Made by a program: the position numbers and the translations under genes
Notes under the pieces: model-generated
Databases searched by the model: none
Told to the model about the DNA's origin: nothing
What the model saw: the letters and a program-made list of their open reading frames with translations, nothing else
Source of the DNA: Hoplostethus atlanticus
Lineage: Eukaryota > Chordata > Actinopteri > Trachichthyiformes > Trachichthyidae
Direction of reading: 5' to 3'
Length of the DNA stretch: 64,000 bases
Assembly (NCBI GenBank): GCA_034670405.1
Contig: JAXDDX010000043.1
Location: forward strand, 2,992,501 to 3,056,500
Part shown: positions 11,418 through 64,000 of the stretch, piece after piece
Layout of the letters: the number at the start of each line of letters is the position of its first letter
How positions within the stretch are numbered: position 1 is the stretch's first letter

Positions 11418-13868
11418 GGACCACCACAGGATTCACACGGTTGAGTCTCTTTCAGTTCCTAAGCACTGAGTACTACCATAATTTATAGCTAACACAGAAT
11501 AAGAACAGGGCTGTGTGTGTGTGTGTGTGTGTTGAGGGTGTGATAGAGAAGGTCGCTGACCTCTGTGACTTGGCCAAAATCCCCATGGGCCTAATTCAGC
11601 GTTGGAATGGACCCCACAGCGCAATGGGAAGATGCCTCCAACATAATGAACACAAAAGCCAATTGTGACGGCTATTCTGCGGCGGGCAGAAAGCAGCGGG
11701 CCCCGGGGACAGTAGAGGGTTTTGTTGGCTGGAAACGGAGAAGGAAGCCTGTTGCTTCAACAAGCCTCTGATAAGATTAAACAGTGGCGACTTAACAGAG
11801 AGTTTGTCTCCCGGGCGCTGTCCGTTTGATTCACAGCCAATGGATTTATCTTGTCGGCTGGAGTGGCTTCATGTTTTTACATGAAGGGGAGAAAATGAAC
11901 CTTTTCCCTCCTCAAACATGATATAGTGTCTCATGCACCAAGCTGAAAGTTGTAGTGATCACGTTCTTTCTTTCTTTGACAAATTTAAAAATATGTATCA
12001 AGTTTATGCAGAAAATCGGCCATCGATAGCAGAAAGTCCTGGACTGGTTTCCATTGTGGTGCTTGTTCCTCTGGCTGAAGTAAGGCGGTGACGTCAAACC
12101 AAATCAAAACATCACATTTTTATTTCTATTTCTATTTCTATACTTCAGTTTATTCTCCCAAAATGCAGAATTTACAACCAACCAATAAAGCTACATGAAG
12201 CCGGTCCCTCACTACGGGACGCTCCACCCTTACAGATCAATGGATTCTCTACATCTCCAGCATCCAAGACCGAACCCCATCATGGACTCGTATGTAGACT
12301 TGTTAGCTTACTGATTGGACCCTCAGGAGGCCAACGAGGGGCCGTTTTACAAGCTAGCTAAAGTGGCCTCTTCAAAGGAGGGTCAATTTGGTCACTATCC
12401 ACCTGAGGGCCCATAACTTTAACTTTGTTGCGCAACGCCAGCCAGCCTGCCTGAGCCAGCCTCCCGTCAGCTGAAAGCCGTGAGTGTTGACGGCGGTTGC
12501 CAGAACCTCGGTCTCTCCCACAACCTCCATCAACCCCTCCATCAACCCCTCCATCACAGAGCAGACAGAAGGCTGAAGACAAAGCCGGCCTCCCCAACAA
12601 GCCGGCAAACAAACGCCAACACCGCTGCAACTGCCAAAAACCGCCCAACCCCACAATCTATTGCCTTTTTCTAAGACTTATTCAATGTTTTCATCATATA
12701 CCCCCCCCACCCACCCCCCTCCTGCCAAAAAAGACCAAGAATGGGTGTGTGTGATGAGGCAGGGGATTGAAAAAAAAAACCCCAGAAGCAACAAGACGGG
12801 TCCTTTTCTTTTTCTTGGGGAAGACTAGAAATGAAGCTTTGTGCACGTCCGCTGCCGTGGCACATTTGACAGGTCTTTACCCGCAGCCCGGCCGCCTTTG
12901 TGTCACCAGCATAATGGGGTTGGAGGGAAAACACAAACTGAGCCACTGTGCTGTTGTGGCGCTGACTATTAGTCAACGTGACGGCCTTTGCAGATGCTAA
13001 TGGCCATATAGTGTGTCCCGGCCGGCCCCCCCCTCCCTGAACGTGGCTATCTGATAGCACAAAGGCTTTCTGCTGGAGGTTGACTTTTCCCCCATTCTTT
13101 TCACAGCCGCTACAAAGTCATTAGGGCTTGTTTTTCCCCTCTTTTCTTAAAGACAGGGGGATATAATAGCTGGACTGAAAACAGCAAGTTGACATGAGGC
13201 AGCTATCTCCATGTGTGGAGCCTTAGGTGACGGCAGCGAGCAGGAGCACCCGCCCCCCCCCCCCTTCCTCCCTTCCTCCCACCACAGCGCTATCCTATGA
13301 ACCCTCTGACAATGTGGAGATGCGGTAACAACCAGGCTCTTGTGAAAGAAGAGAGGATGCCCAGGAGTGGAGGACCTCTAGACCCTGTCGTATTAATCAG
13401 CCAGGCCCTCGGCTGCCTCTCCCTTACCTCCCCCCTACCGCTGCCCCGGGGTGCGGTGAGTCCTCAGCCTGGTTTGGGGTGAGATAACAGCCCACAGAGA
13501 GCTGAGGCCTCACCACACCACCACACAGGTCACTGCAACTAGCAGCTAGCTGTAGGAGAACATACATACATTTAACTCAACTCGGCATGAGAGCATTAAA
13601 GATGATTCCCTATCATAGCCAGCCATAGTTTTCCTTCACTGTGGTCCTTACATGTTGTCGAGGCTCTCTCTGTGGCCGTCGCTATAAATGGGCTGTTAGT
13701 CGACTTGCCTGGTTAAACCATGACTCACTAAAAGGCCCTGCTAGTATTGGATTGAATGAATGAAATTGCTACAGACAGCAGACAGCCTCTGATACATCAA
13801 TGCTGAAAAGATATCCATGAAGGGATAGCATCAACTAGACAGGATGACACGTCATGGAAAAGGTCATT

Positions 13869-13889
13869 TTTATTGACGTCAATTTTATT
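13869..13889 (-). terminator. candidate distal poly(A) signals of opa1
   Basis: Two AATAAA hexamers 15 bp apart on the minus strand, in A/T-rich sequence typical of a vertebrate 3' UTR end. Use is inferred. Confidence 0.35.
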
Positions 13890-14708
13890 TTCACTTTTTT
13901 TTCATTTTGAACACAACTTTAATAAATAAAGCACATCTGATGGTACACCATGCAAACATTACATTCTACAACAGAAAAGAGAAACACGTTGTTTAACCAG
14001 CCCACTATTCTTTTACACAAGTGTCCCACTGTTATAAACCTGCTGTACGTGATATCAGCTCCATGACTTCTCATCACCGTTACCTGTACACAATGCATGG
14101 TATATTATATATATATGTAGAAACCCATATACACATATGAATGACCATGGTTAAGGGATTCTCTCACCCTGTATCAGTCAATTATCAGACACGTTTTCAA
14201 GCTAAGAGTGAGTGGATGGACAGATGGGATGGAAAGAGGAAAGCGCTCCGTCATGGAGGTGGAAAGAGTGAGTGGATGGTGAGATAAGAAAGTGAAAATA
14301 AAAACGAGGGAGAAAGCACAAGACAGGGAGGAGGAAAAGAAGCATCAGGACCTGGACAGGACATGACTCTTTAGTTTAAAACCCCCCACCAGGAAGTCAG
14401 ATTTATTTGTGGACATACGACGACTATTCATTTAAGTTTTTTTGTGTTTCTGATCTCATCCCTGGATGAGTCATCAGATCAGGAAGACGAGAGGAGAGAG
14501 GATAAGTAGCAGAGAGTCCTGTGTTGTGTCACCAACGTCTAAACGAACCCGCTGTCCTGCCAAGTGTGAAAGCAGCACAACCTGGCACCGTTGGGAAACA
14601 CTTCAAGACCCGCCCACCCCCTACGTGATTGGCCAAACTGTGTGAAGATGGACCGGATACTACTCCAATAGAAACTAAAGCCTAAAGGTCCAAGGTGGCG
14701 AAGCGGAG

Positions 14709-15022
14709 TGTAACAACTGATGATGTAATAACTGACAGGTTAAGAACTCCTGGATAATGTAATGACATCACATTGTTACATTAACGGACCATTATGACAT
14801 CACAAGGTATTTTTAACTGATGCAATAATGTAATAACTCAAGTTACATTGTTATTACATCAGTTAAAAGATGTACATGCACCCCTTATCACCTGGTAACT
14901 CAATAATGTGGTGTAGTTACATTACCTAGCAACGTATTACATCAACAGATTTTATTACATTTTTAACTCACTTTATTACATTTTGACATCATCTGACAGT
15001 TCTTACATCATCAGTTGCTACA
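14709..15022. repeat. 314-bp fold-back element in probable opa1 3' UTR
   Basis: Outer arms 14709-14738 and 14993-15022 are imperfect inverted repeats (tgtaacaactgatgatgtaa against its complement). Inner arms around 14812-14835 and 14851-14877 (tttaactgatg.aataa) pair as well, giving nested hairpins. No clear target duplication. Confidence 0.65.
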
Positions 15023-15561
15023 TGGAGGTTACAGGTGAAATGGGTAAAGACTCTTGCGATGATGGAACTACGCACACGTACACACACACACACACACACA
15101 CACGTACACAGTAGGGCTGAGTTAGAGGTGTGAAGAGGACCCTATAAGTGCATTTGTCAGACATATCTGAAATCAAACATTAGGAAATGAACACCACTGA
15201 GAGTGTTGAAGGGTCGTTGTTCACGGTCCATAGTGTAGAGTTATGTAGAGTAGAGCACATTTGCTAGAACGTAACACTTTCATTGAGGAGTACATGTTGA
15301 GTTGGGACACAGCTAGCATGGTAGGCTAACTAAAGTGCTTTGGATCCTACAAAGGTATGGTGAACGTTGAGTAAAGGCATATTTTAGGGGCACCGGGCGA
15401 GGCAAAGGTATGAAATTCAAGGCTATTTCACCCATCAAGAACCACGCCAAAGGTTTGTCTATGCACACATATGCAACGTACACCGGTGAACGCTCACCCT
15501 GCACCCACACAGACACCATCAAAGAAAAGAAAGTGGGGAGATAAGCACGTACAACATCCTC

Positions 15562-15567
15562 ATTTAT
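15562..15567 (-). terminator. candidate proximal poly(A) signal of opa1
   Basis: AATAAA on the minus strand, followed about 30-60 nt downstream by a T/G-rich segment (GATGGTGTCTGTGTGGGTG), the usual arrangement of a cleavage/polyadenylation site. Confidence 0.45.
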
Positions 15568-16622
15568 TGAAAAACGAGGCAGCAGGGAGGAGAGAGGAGG
15601 CAGGGGGTGGTCAGGTGTCTGACAACACTGTAAGCTTGTCTCTCAGTTCGTTTCTGCTCCGACAGCATTTGGACTCCCGTGCATGGAAGAGAAGTCCACC
15701 TCTAGTCCCCCGGCAGAAAAAAGCAAAACATAAAAAATACAAATAGAAAAATGAAGCCTGAAAGCTGCTCCTTCGTTTCGTCCTTCTCTTCAGGTGTTTC
15801 TTCAGCGTGCGGGGAGCTAAGCCGTGGACATTAAAATCAGAAGAGCGGTGGCGAGGGATGAGCAGTTATTTACAAAGAGAGCTGAGTTATTGTCTTTGTT
15901 CAGTGCATTGCTTTGCTGTGATCTGCAGGTTCGCTTTCAATGCTTCTGCAAAAAGGAAGGGAAGAGAAACAACAGATAAGACTCAGATACAGAGATGCAC
16001 CAAAACCACTTTTCCCACTTCCAATATTGATTCTGTACTCAAGGTTGGGCGACGTGGATTTGACGATCCAATCCATTACTGTTGCTGAAAAATAATTTGA
16101 CTCAAAACCTTGTCTGCTAATGGAAATGTGGTTTGCAGACAGGGTGTATGACGACAAACAAATCAACACGACCTATATCTAATGGACAAACAGAAGTTGA
16201 GACCAGTCAGAGGGTCTAAAGCTTGATACGGTGCAATAATAAGGCAATCTAAATCCAGTGGGGATCAATGCGTCTCCGGTCTCTGGGTCACAGAACAAAA
16301 CTAGACAGACAGAACCTATTTTACGTCACAGGAGAGATGTTGCATCCGTCTACGTGTTGTGAATACAGACATTCAAAGGGCTTCGCTGTGATGTTTGACA
16401 TGTCACAAGCTCTTGGTATCAGATTATAGAAAAGTGGAGCTACCTTAACGTTAGCCTGGCGTTTGTATTGTTGCATCCCTCACAACATAAACACCTACAA
16501 ATTACAGGTCAGATACAATGAGTGATAAGGGTTAGTAGTATACTGTTACCAGGGTTGGTTAGAGCCCTTATTTTGATACAGCTAAGTAACAAGATGTATA
16601 TAGAAACAAATACCTGATTCTC

Positions 16623-51949
<35,327 letters not shown>

Positions 51950-52200
51950 AGTGCTGTTCCCAACAGCGGCTAAACACAAATCTCTTACAAATTCAGACTT
52001 CAGGCACAATTCAGTTCATCTTTCCAAATGGTACACATTTGCTTGCCTGCTATAGCAGCTAACTAGCTCGTTAGCTAACAAGGACACAGCGAGTATTCGG
52101 AATGACAGGTCCACTTCCTGTACAGCGGTACAACCTCCAAATCAGCACAAACAACCACCACGAGTGAATCAGTTCCTATGTAGTACAGCAGTCGTTCAGT
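51950..52200 (-). promoter_or_regulatory. opa1: opa1 5' UTR / promoter region
   Basis: About 200 bp upstream of the ATG lies before the spacer to atp13a3. At 52120-52112 the minus strand reads CAGGAAGTG, an ETS-family (GABP/NRF2-type) core often found near start sites of nuclear genes for mitochondrial proteins. No TATA box is evident. The transcription start cannot be placed from sequence alone. Confidence 0.4.
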
Positions 52201-52870
52201 CTGTTTTTTTATTGGTAGTTTACACTCATATTGAGATCATTAAATTCCTGTCACAACATTTAAAACCACACACAGACACTGTATGTTTAGATCTACTGAT
52301 TACAGACCATTCTGGGTGCATCAGGCGGACAGAAATCATGTCAAGCTGCTCTTAGTTGGGTGACTATTAGCCCTTTCGGTAGGTGGGATTGAACCAACAA
52401 CCTTTCAACCTCTATCCATATGACTCCTGCAAATAAATGTCTGTGAGCTTTAAACTTTCTCTCTAGGGACTCATTTTCAATAGAATTCAGGGGACGTTTT
52501 CTACATCAATCAATGACCTCTCACCCACCTCCTGATATGGAATGATCTATCAATCTACCAATACACAGGATCTGATCGAAGCTTCACTTACGCATTTTAG
52601 GGTGAGTTCCTATGTAGAGATCTGTCTTGGATGTCAGAGGACAGGGGCTGGGTACTGTATGTTATTGAGGCTATCTCCCATCACAGATGTTTTGTTGTAT
52701 ATTCCTCTTTTAGGATACTAAACTCAAGGACCCCCTTCCCATACAGTGCAACACTGCTAAAACGGTGTCTCCTACCCATTTCTGGACACGAGATTATCAT
52801 TCTCTCCGACTGCTCTACTGCTGTGGGTGTCTCATACATTGTAAATGGAAACAAATGACTTGTAGACTTG
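52200..52870. other. atp13a3-opa1 intergenic spacer
   Basis: No coding exon seen. A SINE-like remnant with a minus-strand B box (GGTTCAATCCC) sits at about 52376-52430. The rest shows nothing recognisable. Confidence 0.5.
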
Positions 52871-52895
52871 CAGCCAACTTTTAGTTTTGAGCACA

Positions 52896-52901
52896 TTTAT
52901 T
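52896..52901 (-). terminator. candidate poly(A) signal of atp13a3
   Basis: Minus-strand AATAAA near the end of the A/T-rich tail and before the spacer to opa1. Cleavage would fall near 52875-52885, about 0.7-0.9 kb from the opa1 start region. Confidence 0.45.
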
Positions 52902-55895
52902 GAAAAGAAAGAAATCAAGAGAAATCAGAAATACAATCCTCAGGAAAAAAAAAAATATGTAAATGAAAAATAAATTAAAATAAATTACAAAGTACAAAAA
53001 TTTGCAAGAAAATTTACAGATCTGCTAAAAAAAAATAAAGGAAAACAAAATTACATATACCCCAGAGCAGCCTCTTGCTGAGGTGTGGGAATTTGAAGCA
53101 CGCTAAATAAACTTTACAGCTGATATACAGATGTACTGTAATAAAAAGGTTTACTAACAGTATATTTTCATTCAGTTTAGGTATCAATTTTTATTCGATT
53201 TCTCTATTCTTTACAAATACACATTTCCCTGAGGAAACATCATCCACTGGCGGTTCCACATCCTCAGTGGCTGACCCATTCTGAATGCCGTTCAATGGTT
53301 TGTTTCAATCACATGAATATGAAGAACAGGCCAACGCGAATCGTCAACAGTCGTTATGTTGTACCTGTTAAAGAGCATAGAGGTTTCAGCGTATAATCCA
53401 TTGCTTTGACATAACCATGTCAGAATAAACGGCTGAAGTATAGCGAAGGAGGAAAGCTGTAGTATTGTAGTATTTTGCAGGTTGATGACGTGAATTTCTT
53501 AAAGGTGCACCATTATGACAGCTGAGACTGAATCATTTTGCCCCTAGCAGCAAGACAATCCCTTTTAGAGGATAACAACCGATATCAAAAAGCAACGCAC
53601 ATTCTTCTAGCTAGTAACATTTTGATTTTACATGGATGAGAAAGCTAGTTAAAAGGTTCTAAACATAAAAAGTAAAAAAAATGTACATAGTTTGGATGAT
53701 AGTTGGTGGACAAAAAAGAAAATCCAAAGATTGTCAAACATTGCAGATGTTGCTCAGAATCTGAATTTCCTAAATTGAGGTTCCAAATATACCACATCAA
53801 GTAGAATTCCCTTCTTTCTAAGCGGCAGATCCTCAGTTTAATCCACTGAGACAAAGACTGGCTCAAAAGTAGATCAACTTTAGGGATTTGCAGGGACAAA
53901 TCGTATCGCCACTCAAAAAAGCACTAAAAATTTAACTTCCTCTTAACTCTAAATTAGAATAGTGACATTTGCTGCATTATATTTACCAAAGACCAAATAT
54001 TGATCCATACTGCAATATAATAGGTTAAAAACTTGAAAGAAATGGCCAGGATTCATACCCAAACCAGGAAGACCCAAGCTTATTGCAACTCCATAACAAA
54101 AGTGACAGTACACAAATAAATCCAGACAGTACACAGAAGCTGAGACTGATTTTGACAAACAGTACCAAAAAAGTAGAAAAAAAGACACCTCAGCCCTTTG
54201 ATAGAAGAAAAGCCATGACGTTCTCCATATCTAAACCTTTTTCTGATGCTAATCGTTTTAACACACAGAGATACTATAAATGTACATCTCAAATATACAG
54301 AGAATCCAACTCCTAATATTATTATCATCAACATGACAAGTCCACTACGGTTCTGCCAGATCTTATATTGGGGGATTTAACAGAACTTTTTCTTTTCAAC
54401 AACCACTGGAGTTGTGATTAAATGTTTTTAAATCTTTGGGAAATACAAATTACCAATCATGGTCTAGAATCAAAAAGCCAAATATTGAATTGCTTTAAAA
54501 AAAAACATTCAACTTTAACTTCTGCAGATATCTATGAAAAACAATGAAACCCTGAAAGGAAAAATATTAGAAGCATAGAACCAATGTTAGGCCTAATGAG
54601 CACGGTTGTTTTCAACATTATCTACAACAGAAGGGACAAATTGAGTCAAAATGTTGGCGCCATACTGCACATTGGCACACGGATGTCCATTTCTCATCAG
54701 TATTATCCAGTATTCTTCCTCAGCCCTGGACCATTTCTATATCCATGGCAAATACAGTCAAATATCAGATGTCTTGAAAACAGAACAGCATACCTGCTTA
54801 TGCAATAGTATCTCATAGAAAATGGCAAATCATTGAGCAACTTCAGATTTTAAGTCTTGTTACTGAGATTCTGGAAACCTATTATGATTTTATATAGAGC
54901 AACATTTCTTTATAAATAAAACTTATTAATAATGGACGAGCCAAACTACCATGATATGTGACCCTTTGTGATGTCAGGCAGGCAAACATGTGGCATCGAC
55001 TGGCAGAGGAGAGGCCTGTTCCAGGATGTTTGGAGGGACAAGCCACCATGTTGGTCCGTCCCTCATCCATTTCCCCTGTTTTGTAGTACAATCTGAATAC
55101 TCCATTTACTCTTTAGTTTGCCGTCACTCTGACATGGTGTCCCTCCTGGTACCCTCCCTCAAAAATTCTGGGACAGGACCTGTTTGAGATCGGAGGGAAC
55201 AGGGAACATGAACTATAGCCCTTAACTCTTCTCTACTGTCTATGCAGGTATGTGTAATACATGTGGTGTGCTGCTACGAGGTTGCTTTGAGTGTGCTGAT
55301 GAGATCAACGACGCCTAACCTTACATTTACTATCAACACTTTATATCGGTCTTCCATAGGAAGAAATGTTTTACATGGAGGATCATAGAAGTTTAAACAA
55401 AGCCAAGGTAATTGAATGCTGTCCAACATGATTTCGTAGCTGTAGGAGCCTTTGGATGGTCTCCACATGCATGGGGATAACTTGCCAATGATCCCGCCCC
55501 GGATGCATGCTGCGTCTTGTGCGTACAGTATGTGTTTTTTTTTAATACAGTAAGGTTTCTGGAAATGTTCAGTAATACTACAGTGATGTTAGTATTTCAG
55601 TCATCAACCCAAAACATGGTGCTGGTTTCATGCAAGTCCATGCTTTCAGTCTCCTGTCTGATAACCGTAGAAGCTGACAGTACATGGGTCATGGGTACAC
55701 AGACACAAAAAGCTATGAGGCGGACCTGACAGTCCGTTGAAATTCGCAAAATCATTCCTGTATAGAAACTAGATCTTTGATTTAATTTAATGCCTGCAGT
55801 AAAAAGCCTTGAGGCTTCGAAGACTCAGCTCATAATAAAATGTGCCTCGGGCCCACAGGCCCAGCCTGTGGGTGACAAGAGTGGATCAGGGTAGA

Positions 55896-55896
<1 letters not shown>

Positions 55897-55943
<47 letters not shown>

Positions 55944-55955
55944 TGTGAGTGTGTG
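55897..55955. repeat. (TG)n microsatellite in the atp13a3 3' UTR
   Basis: TG run with a few GAG interruptions; CA in the transcript. Confidence 0.93.
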
Positions 55956-56571
55956 TGTCTCCTCTGTCCTCCATACTTTTTCAAACTCTAATTTCTTGAA
56001 TTGATTGGAACATTTCAGTATTTAATCTGGAGTAAGTTGATAGTTGCTGGGTAGGGCAGGATGACTGTCAGGCCATATCACACTATGGCTGAAGACTATT
56101 CACAACAACAAACATGTTGAATGACAGCGGGTCTACAGCTACATAAAATGTGTCATGTGTGTCTGGACTGAACATATTACTTACTAAAGACTTATTGTGC
56201 AATTTCCAAACCTCTCAAGATCTGGAAATTTGGGTGTGTAAAGAGGGCTAGGTGGGTGAGGGCTAGGTGGGTGCTCAGAAAACACCAGGTGGACATATTT
56301 GCTGGGGCTAGGCGAGGAACTAGGAGGAGAAATCTGAGATATCAAAAAAACTGCATGACCATAGGGAGTTGGCCTCGACAACCACCCATCCATCACACCA
56401 TCCATCTTCAACCCCACCCATCCTTCTGGTGTCCAGCTTTGGACCTTCTTAAAGTGGAAACCAATCTCTTCCGCTGTCTTCCTCTGCCTCTGAGTCCTTC
56501 TTGACTGACCAGCCATTTCAGTCAGAGTAGGTCATACTACTACGTGCCGGGGGGAGGGGGTGTAGGGGGTG

Positions 56572-63985
<7,414 letters not shown>

Positions 63986-64000
63986 CTACAAGACAGACCG

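Larger units (their letters stand above)
9449..13849. other. gene-free sequence downstream of opa1, part 2
   Basis: No coding exon recognised. Non-repetitive blocks at about 11560-11880 and 13090-13250 could be conserved non-coding DNA. Poly-C runs at about 10231, 10478 and 13250. Confidence 0.5.
13850..15945 (-). other. opa1: opa1 3' UTR exon (probable)
   Basis: Minus-strand acceptor with a strong pyrimidine tract (ccttcctttttgcag) ends at 15946, so a non-coding exon would start at 15945 and pair with the donor at 16613. Two poly(A)-signal zones fit its end: AATAAA at 15567-15562 followed by a GT-rich stretch (short form), and AATAAA copies at 13889-13884 and 13874-13869 (long form, about 2.1 kb). 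The boundaries are inferred. The long form would include the fold-back repeat at 14709-15022 and a small CA repeat near 15080-15105. Confidence 0.5.
52880..56571 (-). other. atp13a3: atp13a3 3' UTR (inferred)
   Basis: A/T-rich non-coding sequence follows the stop to an AATAAA at 52901-52896. It holds a TG/CA repeat at about 55897-55955 and a short tRNA-like SINE remnant near 54035-54100. Other AATAAA-like hexamers occur inside it, so shorter 3' ends are possible. Confidence 0.55.

Noticed and set aside
12480..12754. Overlapping frames on both strands around tandem catcaacccctc units
   Set aside because: They arise from a short tandem repeat and poly-C; no family similarity.

Overview
The window reads as vertebrate, almost certainly ray-finned (teleost) fish, nuclear DNA. 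It has small exons separated by GT-AG introns, very many long (TG/CA)n microsatellites, tRNA-derived SINEs, and short inverted-repeat DNA transposons of types common in teleosts. There is no sign of bacterial, organellar or viral gene organisation. The many short open frames made of microsatellite sequence (poly Cys-Val, His-Thr, Lys/Arg) are not genes.

Two protein-coding genes can be read exon by exon, both on the minus strand. (1) opa1, the mitochondrial inner-membrane dynamin-family GTPase, runs from its ATG at 51949 to its stop at 16623. It has 28 constitutive coding exons plus the alternative exon 5b, encoding about 965 residues (about 1020 with exon 5b). The exons sum to an exact reading frame apart from one extra base in exon 24. 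The last coding intron is 15.8 kb. The stop-codon exon appears to be followed by a further intron and a non-coding 3' UTR exon starting at 15945. (2) The 3' part of atp13a3, a P5B-type transport ATPase, runs from 63985 to its stop at 56572. It has 11 exons and 406 codons, from the motif after the nucleotide-binding domain through the membrane domain to the C-terminus. Its 5' part lies beyond the right edge. A 3' UTR of about 3.7 kb brings its end to about 52880, less than 1 kb from the opa1 promoter, so the two genes are in tandem (tail of atp13a3 to head of opa1).

Layout: 1-13850, gene-free sequence downstream of opa1 with microsatellites, a large (CCTT)n / (TG)n / homopurine block at 6.4-7.9 kb and a (TTTAG)n array at 9.2-9.45 kb. 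13850-15945, probable opa1 3' UTR with a fold-back repeat. 16614-16687, opa1 terminal coding exon. 16688-32488, the long last intron. 32489-51949, the remaining opa1 exons with MITEs and SINEs in introns. 52.1-52.9 kb, short intergenic spacer. 52.9-64.0 kb, atp13a3.

The most interesting observations are: an exon 27 of opa1 (in-frame, 111 bp) flanked in the transcript by complementary (UG)n and (CA)n runs; repeated placement of long CA tracts within 5-14 nt of 5' splice sites in both genes; two GC-AG introns in opa1 that are required by the frame; an enlarged proline-rich exon 5b with a tandem NAGNAG acceptor; a single-base frameshift in exon 24; and a hAT-type MITE with a perfect 8-bp target duplication. 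No novel multi-gene system was found.
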